NCBI GenBank assembly: GCA_947469485.1
Contig: CANIPU010000011.1
Location: 68,935-101,139, forward strand
DNA from: Chitinophagaceae bacterium
GTDB taxonomy: Bacteria > Bacteroidota > Bacteroidia > Chitinophagales > UBA10324
Direction: 5' to 3'
DNA length: 32,205 nt
The position numbers and the translations under genes were made by a program. The notes below the pieces were generated by a model. The model was not told where the DNA came from. It saw only the letters and a list, made by a program, of their open reading frames with translations, and did not search any database. The first letter of the stretch is position 1; every line of letters begins with the position of its first letter. Shown here piece after piece: positions 7,656 to 16,021 of the stretch.

Positions 7656-8083
7656 GTCTTTTCAATAGCTTTTGTATTATCTACATTACCCATATCAAAA
7701 CCGTCATATGATTCGAGATTATATTTATCTGCAATTGCATATAGTTCTTTGTTTACTTGAAAGAGTGAATTTGCATCATGCTTCTCCTTTCGCTCGACAT
7801 GTAACCAATAAATTTTGTCTTCCCCTTGATATATTTCTACAAATTTAAAATTCTTTTCTTTCAATTCTTCTACCACTTTATTGAATGGTTCTGTTTTATC
7901 ATTAGTAAAAAAATAACCATACAGCATAATTGTATCAGTATTCACTCCTTCTGAATCCATGCGAGCATAATATTCTTGGAGCGTTTCAAGAGTAATCATT
8001 GATTTATTAGATTTAGAATTAGAATCTGTTTTGCAAGAATAGAATAAAAGAATTAGGCTTATTAATAATTGTGAACGATTCAT
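7646..8083 (-). CDS. Lipoprotein with an RraB-like domain
   Basis: 145 residues from the ATG at 8083, chosen because a lipoprotein signal (LLISLILLFYSC, Cys17) follows directly; the longer frame to 8191 runs through the repeat. The domain after residue about 50 has the RraB pattern: DTIMLYGYFF, then a predicted ferredoxin-like region, then LYAIADKYNLESYDGF, which matches the ...LAEKF..EYDGW signature of RraB. RraB in proteobacteria is a cytoplasmic inhibitor of RNase E. A lipidated form cannot have that role, so this domain probably does something else, possibly as an immunity-type or envelope protein (inference). The start overlaps a 31-codon frame by four bases. Confidence 0.7.
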   Translation of the reverse strand: MNRSQLLISLILLFYSCKTDSNSKSNKSMITLETLQEYYARMDSEGVNTDTIMLYGYFFTNDKTEPFNKVVEELKEKNFKFVEIYQGEDKIYWLHVERKEKHDANSLFQVNKELYAIADKYNLESYDGFDMGNVDNTKAIEKTKK

Positions 8084-8175
8084 ATTGCCTTCAATAGATT
8101 GTATTCTAAGTGAATGGTTGCCATAGCACTTGATGCAAATTGCAATTCTGTTAATAGAAGTAAAGTTGCTATCAT
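8080..8175 (-). CDS. Possible 31-residue leader ORF before the RraB-like gene
   Basis: ATG at 8175, reading MIATLLLLTELQFASSA and ending in TGA at 8080-8082, overlapping the lipoprotein ATG as ATGA. Its start is 15 bases from the -7 element of repeat copy 3, the same spacing as the starts after copies 2 and 4. This suggests a translated leader peptide coupled to the RraB-like gene. A frame this short can arise by chance, and it could also be the remnant of an older cassette gene. Confidence 0.35.
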   Translation of the reverse strand: MIATLLLLTELQFASSAMATIHLEYNLLKAI

Positions 8176-8230
8176 ATTTTTTTTCTCTCACAAATTTAAC
8201 GAGCAGAGTTGGAGGGAAGGGAAATTATTT
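8176..8230 (-). repeat. Intergenic repeat copy 3
   Basis: Its core, 8185-8221, is identical to copies 1 and 2. The stop codon of the 8233-8637 gene is just outside its right flank. The left end abuts the ATG of the 31-codon frame. Confidence 0.9.
8191..8198 (-). promoter_or_regulatory. -7 promoter element in repeat copy 3
   Basis: TAAATTTG on the minus strand, a perfect TAnnTTTG match, 15 bases before the ATG at 8175 and 107 bases before the RraB-like ATG. Confidence 0.45.
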
Positions 8231-8232
8231 AT

Positions 8233-8637
8233 TCAATCAACAGGTTTCAATTCTAAATCCGCAGGAACATTATATTTCAGTTTTGCATTTTCAAATTCAG
8301 TTTTATTCATTGGGCCTACAACAAGTTTTTGTGCATGAACAATTATCCAATAATAAGTAGCTTGTTTTCCCTCTTTATATTTTGGGCGATTATCATAAGG
8401 ACCGCAGCCTCCCGGCTTTTGTGAAGCAATGATAAAATCGTGATTGTAGTTATAGCTTAGAACTTCGCCTGGTATTTCATACCCTCCTCGGTGAGGAAGT
8501 ATATCGTTACATTCACCCCCCTCACCTCTAAAAAAATAATTTCCTGATAATTCTTCTGAATAATCTGAAAAATTATACCCACATCCAAATAGGTAAAGAG
8601 ATATTATCGTAAAAAGTACAAGGATGTTTTTTTTCAT
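8233..8637 (-). CDS. Small lipoprotein, possibly DUF3997-like
   Basis: 134 residues with a lipobox (LYLFGC, Cys19). The body reads ELSGNYFFRGEGGECN, then IPGEVLSYNYNHDFIIASQ, then YYWIIVHAQKLVVGPMNKTEF. This resembles the small DUF3997 lipoproteins as I remember them (GNYYY..., YDxxFIIAxQ, YWII...GPL), but I am not certain. The function is unknown. The gene sits between repeat copies 3 and 4, and its ATG is 15 bases past the -7 element in copy 4. Confidence 0.65.
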   Translation of the reverse strand: MKKNILVLFTIISLYLFGCGYNFSDYSEELSGNYFFRGEGGECNDILPHRGGYEIPGEVLSYNYNHDFIIASQKPGGCGPYDNRPKYKEGKQATYYWIIVHAQKLVVGPMNKTEFENAKLKYNVPADLELKPVD

Positions 8638-8640
8638 AAA

Positions 8641-8697
8641 AATTTTCTCTCACAAACTTAACGACCATAGTTGGAGGGAAGGGGAAATTATTTTTTT
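8641..8697 (-). repeat. Intergenic repeat copy 4 (diverged)
   Basis: Its core, 8647-8683, has three mismatches to the other copies, while the T-rich flanks and the GGAGGGAAGGGGAAATTATT end are kept. One mismatch falls in the -7 element, but at a free position, so TAnnTTTG is preserved. Confidence 0.88.
8653..8660 (-). promoter_or_regulatory. -7 promoter element in repeat copy 4
   Basis: TAAGTTTG on the minus strand matches TAnnTTTG perfectly, 15 bases before the ATG at 8637. The substitution relative to the other copies affects only an n position, which fits selection on promoter function. Confidence 0.5.
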
Positions 8698-8709
8698 CTT
8701 AATGTGCTG

Positions 8710-9129
8710 TTATTTCACAAGATTAAATTCTCCAATACTATCATAAACCTTCAAACTCACTTCTTCATAACCGCCTTTATATTTATGAGCAATATAAATT
8801 GGTTTAAGTTTATCCTTAATAATTATCAATTTCCATTTAGAAGATATTTCTTTCCCTTTTGAATTATCAATATTTGATACATAATCATATCCATCTAAAT
8901 AAAGTGTATCAGCAGAAACGAAATACTTTATATCAGAAGTATAATTTTCTTCACATGAATAATAGTATGAATTGTCACTTGAAATTAATTTCAAGGTATC
9001 AGCAAAATCAGGTGTTACCTGTAGTTTCCATATTCCTTCTACCGATAACACTTTGGTTTGATACTGAATATTTGGTTTTTGCTGACATCCACAAAAGAAA
9101 CAAAGGACTAATACAACATATTTTCTCAT
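8710..9129 (-). CDS. Small lipoprotein of unknown function
   Basis: 139 residues with a short signal and lipobox (LCFFCGC, Cys15). The mature part reads like a lipocalin-type or other small beta-barrel protein (VEGIWKLQVTPDFADTLKLI, later SKWKLIIIKDKLKPIYI), but I do not recognise a family. Its ATG is one base from the porZ stop codon, so it is almost surely cotranscribed with porZ and, unlike the next genes, has no repeat copy upstream. It is the first gene of the lipoprotein array. Confidence 0.65.
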   Translation of the reverse strand: MRKYVVLVLCFFCGCQQKPNIQYQTKVLSVEGIWKLQVTPDFADTLKLISSDNSYYYSCEENYTSDIKYFVSADTLYLDGYDYVSNIDNSKGKEISSKWKLIIIKDKLKPIYIAHKYKGGYEEVSLKVYDSIGEFNLVK

Positions 9130-9130
9130 G

Positions 9131-11440
9131 TTATTTTATCACCGCAATTTTCCCGACCAATTTATCAGTGCCTTCGGCATTGGTGGCATACACTAAGTAA
9201 ACTCCGGTGTTCACCCGGTTGCCTTTTAAATCTTTTGCATTCCAAATGGCTTCGCCGCCGTTTGATTCAGTTTCGTAAACCAGCACACCGGCAAGGTCGG
9301 TAATTTTAACCTGTGCCTGGTAAGCCAACCCCTGAATGGCAACTACTCCCGAAAAATTTTCGCGCACCGGATTCGGAAAAATAAATGCCGTGTCCGATAA
9401 ATTTCCTTCAGCGTTTCCTTCAGTTGCATCGCTACGGTAAACAATAATGCCAAGGTCGGTTCCGAAATACACATCGCCATTTTCATTATCTATAGCTATG
9501 CATAAAATATTATTGGAAAACAACGGACTGTTATCAGAAGTGAAATGCTGAATCTGTTCGGTGCCATCGGCCGACATTAAAAAAGCACCATTGTTTGTTG
9601 CAAACCATTTTCGGTTAGCACCATCAACCGCCAGGTCATTTATGGTTTCTGTTCCCAATAAATATCCGTTGTATAAATCCTGCTTCACAATTATCTGTTG
9701 CGCATCGCAACCGGAAGAACTGAATACATCGTACGGACAATAATAAACCGCAACACCCTGATCGGTTCCCACCCATATGTATCCATCTTTATCAACGGCC
9801 ATGCATTGCACATTTTTTGTTGGCAGTCCACCTGTTCCGATTCCGGTACTTAAGGTTTTCCATTGGTCATCGTTGGTAGCCAGTGGATCTTCGCCGCTGT
9901 CGTACACAAGTATTCCATTACCTCGCGCCAACACTATCCATTTGAAATTGCTTTGGTCAACCACAATATCAGCCAGCTGACCACCGGCAGAATTTGTAGT
10001 TGGCGAAAATGCTTTCCACTCCTCATTAATTGTTTTTACTGAAAGTGGTTTTGCAGCTCCGTAGTTACTCACCCATAAATTTCCATCACTGTCAAACGCT
10101 AATCCCGAAGCCCTTACTCTTGTAGGGTCAAGTTGAGGTGCCTGCAATGAACTGTTGAATTTATATACATTGTTATATCCGCCATCAATATTTAATCTTA
10201 TAACTCCCCAGCCAAATGAACCAAGATATGCTTCACCGGTTTTTGGATTTACTGCAACTTTAAATAAATCGGTAACTGTATCCAAAGCACCACTCGTAAT
10301 GTATTTATTAAAATTAATCCAGTAACCGTTAAAACTCAGGTAGTATCCGCTTGCTTCACCTGAGTAATTCCAGTTGTTTACTCCGCCCGGAACCACAAAT
10401 GCGGTACTGTTCCATACAGCAATATCAGCAGCTTTTTCAGATAAAGGTCCCGTTGGAAAAACCAGGCCAGAGCCTGCAGTTGAAAAATATTTTAATCCTG
10501 TTTGAATATCGGCTATCCAATAAGTTCCGTTTGCGCCTTTAACAGCTTGTTGTGGTGCGCCGAATGATGTTTGAATGGAGTCAATAGTGTTATCATTCAG
10601 AATTTTCATTACGCGTGAAGTGAGTCCGCTATCGGAATTCATGCAAACCAACAATTCGTTTCCATCGTCAGCTATTGAAGAAACATACATTTTAGCCCTA
10701 TTGAAAATTCTATTCCACAGTGCGCCATCATATTTAAAAAGCGAATCGTTTACAACACAATAAAGCGATTGGCTGCTGCTTGCAATAAATTTTACCTCGT
10801 CATCAACCAAACCGGTGCTCTGATTTATTTTTTGCCATTGAGAATAGTCGGAAAGATTTTGTGATGTTAGTGAAGCGCGATAAAGACCCGTTGTAGTAGC
10901 TGCATAAAAAAAATTATTATCGGTACTCAGAGCGTTGACATTATTAAACGAAGTTGTTTGCCCGGGGTAATAAGTATCCGCAATTTCCAGTTTATCTAAA
11001 TTCAAAACTGCTATACCGAACCCGCAGCACAAGTAAGCTTTATTGTCTTTTTGATAAATACTGTTTATGTTTTTATTACCTACAATATTTTTTCGCTTGA
11101 TATCGGCAATGTTATAAACTCCGCCGGAGCTCAATATGTCAATGTTACTGTTGTTGTATGCAATTATTAGTTGCTCTCTATCGGTATCAAAATGCAAGAA
11201 GCTAAACCCGATATCTGATAAGCCATTTACCTTACTTAATTTCTCAAGGCTTAAGTCAGTTTTATCAACCGAATAAAGCGACACACTGGTAGCACAATAA
11301 ATTTTATTTACCGACTGAGCTACTGATTCAGCGTGCAGATATGGCAATTCATCTTTCCAACTACCTATTGGAATATTTTGAGCAGATAGATTCTGAAAGA
11401 AAAAAACAAATAAGATTACCGGGAATATTAATCGATTCAT
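9131..11440 (-). CDS. porZ: T9SS attachment-complex protein PorZ
   Basis: 769 residues, close to the roughly 776 of the Porphyromonas protein. A signal peptide (ending NLSAQ) is followed by the PorZ N-terminal pattern IPIGSWKDELPYLHAESVAQ, then VYCAT-like IYCATSVSLYSVDK, LSKVNGLSDIG, LIIAYNNSNIDIL and CGFGIAVLNLDK. Two-component-regulator-type propeller repeats follow (FDSDGNLWVSNYG, VDKDGYIWVGTDQGVAVY, IDNENGDVYFGTDLGIIVY). A T9SS-type C-terminal domain starts at FIFPNPVRENFSG. In P. gingivalis PorZ acts with PorU, PorV and PorQ at the cell surface, delivering anionic LPS to the sortase that anchors cargo. The genome must therefore hold the rest of the T9SS, consistent with the three cargo proteins in this window. 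Confidence 0.92.
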   Translation of the reverse strand: MNRLIFPVILFVFFFQNLSAQNIPIGSWKDELPYLHAESVAQSVNKIYCATSVSLYSVDKTDLSLEKLSKVNGLSDIGFSFLHFDTDREQLIIAYNNSNIDILSSGGVYNIADIKRKNIVGNKNINSIYQKDNKAYLCCGFGIAVLNLDKLEIADTYYPGQTTSFNNVNALSTDNNFFYAATTTGLYRASLTSQNLSDYSQWQKINQSTGLVDDEVKFIASSSQSLYCVVNDSLFKYDGALWNRIFNRAKMYVSSIADDGNELLVCMNSDSGLTSRVMKILNDNTIDSIQTSFGAPQQAVKGANGTYWIADIQTGLKYFSTAGSGLVFPTGPLSEKAADIAVWNSTAFVVPGGVNNWNYSGEASGYYLSFNGYWINFNKYITSGALDTVTDLFKVAVNPKTGEAYLGSFGWGVIRLNIDGGYNNVYKFNSSLQAPQLDPTRVRASGLAFDSDGNLWVSNYGAAKPLSVKTINEEWKAFSPTTNSAGGQLADIVVDQSNFKWIVLARGNGILVYDSGEDPLATNDDQWKTLSTGIGTGGLPTKNVQCMAVDKDGYIWVGTDQGVAVYYCPYDVFSSSGCDAQQIIVKQDLYNGYLLGTETINDLAVDGANRKWFATNNGAFLMSADGTEQIQHFTSDNSPLFSNNILCIAIDNENGDVYFGTDLGIIVYRSDATEGNAEGNLSDTAFIFPNPVRENFSGVVAIQGLAYQAQVKITDLAGVLVYETESNGGEAIWNAKDLKGNRVNTGVYLVYATNAEGTDKLVGKIAVIK

Positions 11441-11609
11441 CGCGTTAAAAATAAGCTAGCTGAGCTAAACGGATGAAATTGAATTGTAGTACTTGAAACT
11501 CAATGAATGGGGAAACTATTTTCTTTAATGATTTTTATCATCCGGGCAATTCAGAAAAAACATAACTGCAACAAATAATTACTTTCGCCACGAAATACTT
11601 CTTTAAAGA

Positions 11610-14006
11610 ATGTGGCATAAAATCGCTGCCGGAGTTTTAAGATTAAGGTTGTTGCTGTTAATTATTGTTGCAGCAATTACAGTTTTCATGGCCTATAAAG
11701 CCAAGGATGTTGAATTGACCTACAGTTTTGCGAAGGTAATTCCAACAGACAATCCAAAATACATTGACTACTTACATTTCAAGGATAAATTCGGAGAGGA
11801 TGGCAATGTGCTCGTGCTTGGCGTATTGCCTGAAAATCTTTTCGATTACAAATTTTTTAAGTCCTGGTTCTTACTTGCTGATAGTTTAAAGCAACTGGAT
11901 GGAGTTGAAAATGTACTTTCAATTTGCAGCAGTTACAATGCAGTTAAAGATACTTCAACAGGAAAAATTTCGCTGTTACCAATCTTTACTCAAATACCAA
12001 AATCATTTCCAGAACTCGACAGCTTAAGCAGAGTTTTTTATTCGCTTCCTTTTTATAAGGGAAAATTGTACGACCCCGAAACCGGTGCAACACTAATGGC
12101 GGTTCGGATTAATAAGAAAAAACTTGATAGCAAGGAGCGGATAGCAATTGTAAATGGCATAAAACAACTCGGCGAAAATTTTCATCAGCGATCCGGAATT
12201 GAAGTTAATTACAGCGGACTGCCAATGATTCGAACTGTGATGGCAACTCAGGTTGCTGCTGAATTAAATCTGTTTCTTTTAATGGCGGCAATAGTTACCG
12301 GATTGGTTTTATTGATTTTACTCCGTTCGTTTTATGCAGTAATTTTTTCTTTACTGGTTGTTGGTGTTTGTGTGGTCTGGTCGGTTGGAACCATTGTTTT
12401 GTTTGGTTTTAAAATCACACTTCTGACCGGGTTAATTCCTCCGCTTGTTGTTGTAATCGGCATCACTAACTGTGTTTATCTATTAAATAAATATCACATT
12501 GAGTTTGTAAGGCTTGGTGATAAAATGCAGGCCCTTCAATTGGTGATAGAAAAAATCGGGCTCGCTACATTATTCACAAATCTTACTGCGGCAATCGGGT
12601 TTGGGGTTTTTTATTTTACAAGAAGTACTGTATTAAAAGAATTCGGGTTGGTTGCAGGATTAAACATTGCTGGAATTTTTGTAGTATCAGTTATTATCAT
12701 TCCATGCGTTTTCAGTTATCTGCCCTCTCCAAAACCATTGCAGTTAAATTATCTGAAGCAGATCTTGCTAAATAAGATACTCGATACATTTAATCACTGG
12801 GTCAATAATTACCGGAAAATAATTTATATAACAACGGCTGTTATTGTAGTGTTTTCAATTATTGGAATGTTGCGACTCACTTCAACGGGCTTTATAGTTG
12901 ATGATATTCCACATAACGACAAACTATACACTGATCTTAAATTTTTCGAACAGCATTTTAAAGGAGTAATGCCTTTTGAAATTTTAGTTGAAGGCAAAGA
13001 AAAAAATGCGCTTAAGAAAGGAGGCACTCTTCTAAAAATGAATCAGCTTCAGGATACTTTAAAATCATATCCTGAATTTTCATCGCCAATAAGCATAATT
13101 GAAGCAATTAAATTTATTAATCAGGCGAATGCACAAGGTGACCCTTCGCAGTACAAAATGATTAAAGGTGGCAGCGGGCTTTCCGGAGTTGACCGAAATG
13201 TTGTAACATTTACTTATCTTTTGAAACAGGTTAAAGACAAAAGCATCATCACTCCTTTTGTTGATAGCTTGGCGCAAACAGGTCGCATTAGTGTGAACAT
13301 GGCTGATGTCGGCTCTTCCCGCATGAGTGAGCTCTTTCAGGAATTGCAGCCTAAAGTTTATTCGATATTCGATACTTCGAAATACAAAGTGACGATGACC
13401 GGTACGAGTGTGGTTTTTTTGGAAGGAAATCATTTCATTATTGCCGGATTGCTGCAAAGCCTCGCACTTGCATTTGTTCTTATTGCTTTGTGTATGGGTT
13501 ATTTATTTCGTTCTGCCCGAATGGTTTTTTTCAGCGTGCTTCCCAATCTGGTTCCTCTTGCCTTAACCGCTGGTCTTATGGGTTACTTTAATATTCCACT
13601 TAAGCCATCAACAGTTCTCATTTATAGCATTGCATTCGGAATTGCCATTGATAATGCAATACGATTTTTGGCTAAGTACCAACAAGAATTACACAGGCAT
13701 AATTTTGATGTAACAAAAACAGTAGGCCTTGCAATGCATGAAGCCGGTATAAGCATTATTTATACAAGCATTATTTTATTTTTTGGCTTCATCATTTTTA
13801 CTGCGTCTCATTTTGGTGGAACATTTTATCTCGGCTTACTTACTTCAATTACACTGATTGTTGCCATGTTTAACAATTTACTTTTATTGCCAAGTATGTT
13901 GCTGACATTAAAGAGTTGGGCTGATAGAAAATCTCTGTTCAAAACAACTCCTGCAGATAAATTGGCTGAAGCAGAGCAGGATATCATTGAGCATAAAAAA
14001 TCATAA
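11610..14006 (+). CDS. MMPL/RND superfamily permease
   Basis: 798 residues with the two-fold RND layout. There is one membrane segment near residues 10-30, a periplasmic domain (about 32-210), a block of segments with VIGITNCVYLLNKYHIE (about 212-380), then segment 7 (about 405-425), a second periplasmic domain, and a second block with FGIAIDNAIRFLAKYQQEL. This is the pattern of MMPL and hopanoid/lipid-exporting RND proteins rather than of the 1000-residue AcrB type. It probably moves lipids or other hydrophobic compounds using the proton gradient; the substrate is not visible. No membrane-fusion or outer-membrane partner gene lies nearby. It is divergent from porZ, with a 169-base gap. Confidence 0.88.
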   Translation: MWHKIAAGVLRLRLLLLIIVAAITVFMAYKAKDVELTYSFAKVIPTDNPKYIDYLHFKDKFGEDGNVLVLGVLPENLFDYKFFKSWFLLADSLKQLDGVENVLSICSSYNAVKDTSTGKISLLPIFTQIPKSFPELDSLSRVFYSLPFYKGKLYDPETGATLMAVRINKKKLDSKERIAIVNGIKQLGENFHQRSGIEVNYSGLPMIRTVMATQVAAELNLFLLMAAIVTGLVLLILLRSFYAVIFSLLVVGVCVVWSVGTIVLFGFKITLLTGLIPPLVVVIGITNCVYLLNKYHIEFVRLGDKMQALQLVIEKIGLATLFTNLTAAIGFGVFYFTRSTVLKEFGLVAGLNIAGIFVVSVIIIPCVFSYLPSPKPLQLNYLKQILLNKILDTFNHWVNNYRKIIYITTAVIVVFSIIGMLRLTSTGFIVDDIPHNDKLYTDLKFFEQHFKGVMPFEILVEGKEKNALKKGGTLLKMNQLQDTLKSYPEFSSPISIIEAIKFINQANAQGDPSQYKMIKGGSGLSGVDRNVVTFTYLLKQVKDKSIITPFVDSLAQTGRISVNMADVGSSRMSELFQELQPKVYSIFDTSKYKVTMTGTSVVFLEGNHFIIAGLLQSLALAFVLIALCMGYLFRSARMVFFSVLPNLVPLALTAGLMGYFNIPLKPSTVLIYSIAFGIAIDNAIRFLAKYQQELHRHNFDVTKTVGLAMHEAGISIIYTSIILFFGFIIFTASHFGGTFYLGLLTSITLIVAMFNNLLLLPSMLLTLKSWADRKSLFKTTPADKLAEAEQDIIEHKKS

Positions 14007-14124
14007 TCTAGTGCCTTTATAAAAATTTATTTGATACTACATTTAAAGAAAAGGATTTTATAAGCGAACTCAAAATGTTATTTTTAACAAATTAATTTTA
14101 AATTCTAAACCTCAAAAAACTTTT

Positions 14125-14838
14125 ATGAAATTACTTTTTTCACTGTTGTTTATTGTTGCTTCAATGAGTATAAAGGCTCAAACAGGCAATATGGTTTTCT
14201 TTTCAGAAGACGGCGACAAGTTTATTTTATATGTCAATGGCATTCAAAAAAACACAGATTTTCAAACAAATGTTCGATGTGATGGATTGAAAGAAAATGT
14301 CATTAAAGCAAGGATAGTTTTCGAAGACAAAAATCTTCCTGAAATAATCAAGACTTTTGGTTTTCAATATTTTCAAGAGGTAACTGTAAACATCAAACGC
14401 AATAAGAAAGGAGAAATTGTGGCAAGAGTTGCGTCAGTAATTAATCTTCCAGGATATGTTGCTCCTTCTGGTCCAGCTCCAGTAGTTGGTGCACCTATCA
14501 ATACACCACCACCAGTTACTTCAACACCAGGAGGGCCATTAACTGCAACAGTTTCATCAGATGCAATCAGTTTGAGCGATGGTCGTTCGTTTAGCATTTC
14601 AAAATCTGAAGTATTTATGGCGGCCCCAGAAATTGAAATGAAAAGTCCTGTTGGAGCTAAGGTTACTATTTCATACGAAGGTAAAGTAGCATATACAAGT
14701 GAAGTTCCGTTTCACTATACAGTTGAAGATTATAACAACTACAATGTTTATTGTAAAATGGAAGTTGAAGAAACAAATGGTGCAAAATGGTCGTGTAAAA
14801 TCCAGCATGGAACAAAGTATAAATTAACCATAGAGTAA
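14125..14838 (+). CDS. Secreted protein with a Bacteroidota-type N-terminal domain
   Basis: 237 residues. The signal peptide is MKLLFSLLFIVASMSIKAQ. The N-terminal domain (about 20-110) begins GNMVFFSEDGDKFILYVNG, a pattern also found at the start of many DUF4476 proteins of this phylum. A Pro- and Gly-rich linker (about 113-142) leads to a second beta-rich domain (about 143-237) that lacks DUF4476 features and ends KIQHGTKYKLTIE. Function is unknown. It stands alone downstream of the permease gene with a 118-base gap and ends at a two-way terminator. Confidence 0.7.
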   Translation: MKLLFSLLFIVASMSIKAQTGNMVFFSEDGDKFILYVNGIQKNTDFQTNVRCDGLKENVIKARIVFEDKNLPEIIKTFGFQYFQEVTVNIKRNKKGEIVARVASVINLPGYVAPSGPAPVVGAPINTPPPVTSTPGGPLTATVSSDAISLSDGRSFSISKSEVFMAAPEIEMKSPVGAKVTISYEGKVAYTSEVPFHYTVEDYNNYNVYCKMEVEETNGAKWSCKIQHGTKYKLTIE

Positions 14839-14861
14839 AATACTATTTTAAAATTCACAAA

Positions 14862-14897
14862 ACAGAAATGGCTTCTTCAAGAAGCAGCCATTTCTGT
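14862..14897. terminator. Bidirectional hairpin terminator
   Basis: Arms ACAGAAATGG and CCATTTCTGT enclose an inner hairpin of CTTCTT and AAGAAG. It lies between two convergent genes (ends at 14838 and 14921). T-rich sequence follows on the plus strand and A/T-rich sequence on the other side, so it can serve both. Confidence 0.8.
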
Positions 14898-14920
14898 TTT
14901 CAATTTAACAAAAACAATTT

Positions 14921-15934
14921 CTATTTAACCATCAAAGGCTGACGATAATGATCGTTGCCGATTTGTAAATCAACAAAGTGGATTCCTGAAGATAAATTTT
15001 GAGTGTTTATTATTTCCTCATGCGTTCCAAATCCTTTATTACCCAAATCTGTTTCTGTATTCATTTGTCCAAGAGAATTATATATTCTAAGAGAAACAGA
15101 TGAGTTATCCTGTAATTGAAATTTAATTGTGGTTTGGCTTAGTGCTGGGTTTGGATAAAGTTTGATTATTCCGCTGGAAGAATTTGAAATTTCCTGAACA
15201 CCGGTTGGTAAAACAGCCCATGCAGATTGTAATACTTCACGGGTTGAAGAATTTTGTACCCAAACCGCAAACATTAAATTGTTTATGTCTTCAATATCAG
15301 CAACTGTTCGAAGGTCAATTGTTTGAGTATAAGGTATTGTTAATCCGCCAGTCAATCCGGTCATATAAGTTCCTACTCCATTTGGAAGCATTTTATGTTC
15401 AACATAAGAAAATTCAGTTTCACCGTTGCTGCTCACATTGTCATGAGTTGGATTTTCTACAATAGCTATATATCGACGATTATTTCCCGTGATATCGCTT
15501 TGAGGAAAAAGATTTCCATAAACAGTAAGTATTGAATCAACCAATGTATATCGGGCCTGAATAATCAAATTGGAAGGAGTTGATTTTTCAGTCAAAAGCA
15601 TTGAAGTAGTATATCCTCCCGGCTGACCAAAAGCACTACCGTCAACTTTTAAGTCAGGTATACCGGTAACCGAATAATTACCTCTACGGGAGTTGCCATC
15701 ATTATTATAATAAATATCTCCGCTTCCCGGCCAGTTCATTTGATATTTAACACAAACAAAATTTCCGATATTATTATTCAACATAGCATCAAAAGTTGGA
15801 TTATTAGCTGCGCAAGGACCACAAGTGCTGCTTGTAAATTCTTCTAATAAAGGCATTTTAGTAACTTGAGAAAATGCTATCTGACAATTTAAAAGGATAA
15901 TTGCTACTCCAGAAACTGTAAATAATTTTTTCAT
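14921..15934 (-). CDS. Omp28-like thioredoxin-fold T9SS protein
   Basis: 337 residues with a signal peptide ending IAFSQ. The mature N-terminus has LLEEFTSSTCGPCAANNP, a thioredoxin-like CxxC (Cys38, Cys41), followed by VTGIPDLKVDG, which corresponds to the cis-Pro region. This is the layout of Omp28-related proteins of Bacteroidota. A middle beta domain (about 115-250) is followed by a T9SS sorting domain from IIKLYPNPALSQ to the end PLMVK. A surface thiol-disulphide or scaffold role is possible; the known role of the family is poorly defined. Confidence 0.87.
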   Translation of the reverse strand: MKKLFTVSGVAIILLNCQIAFSQVTKMPLLEEFTSSTCGPCAANNPTFDAMLNNNIGNFVCVKYQMNWPGSGDIYYNNDGNSRRGNYSVTGIPDLKVDGSAFGQPGGYTTSMLLTEKSTPSNLIIQARYTLVDSILTVYGNLFPQSDITGNNRRYIAIVENPTHDNVSSNGETEFSYVEHKMLPNGVGTYMTGLTGGLTIPYTQTIDLRTVADIEDINNLMFAVWVQNSSTREVLQSAWAVLPTGVQEISNSSSGIIKLYPNPALSQTTIKFQLQDNSSVSLRIYNSLGQMNTETDLGNKGFGTHEEIINTQNLSSGIHFVDLQIGNDHYRQPLMVK

Positions 15935-16021
15935 TGGAATTTAAATTTTGATAAAATTAACAAATGATGCGATTATAAAAACACCTTCTTAAAAATCTTT
16001 TTCCGAATATTGCGCCCGAAT

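Noticed and set aside
7066-8697. Integron attC sites as an explanation of the array repeat
   Set aside because: The element contains ATTTAAC and a nearby GTTGGAG that partly recall attC core sites, but the second does not fit GTTRRRY, the spacing is only 7 bases, the whole repeat is not palindromic, and no integrase is present.
7066-8697. CRISPR array
   Set aside because: Only four repeats, 460-580 bases apart, with protein genes between them.
16010-16021. TTG start four codons before the ileS ATG
   Set aside because: The ATG at 16022 gives the usual family N-terminus (MSGYKEYKSL).
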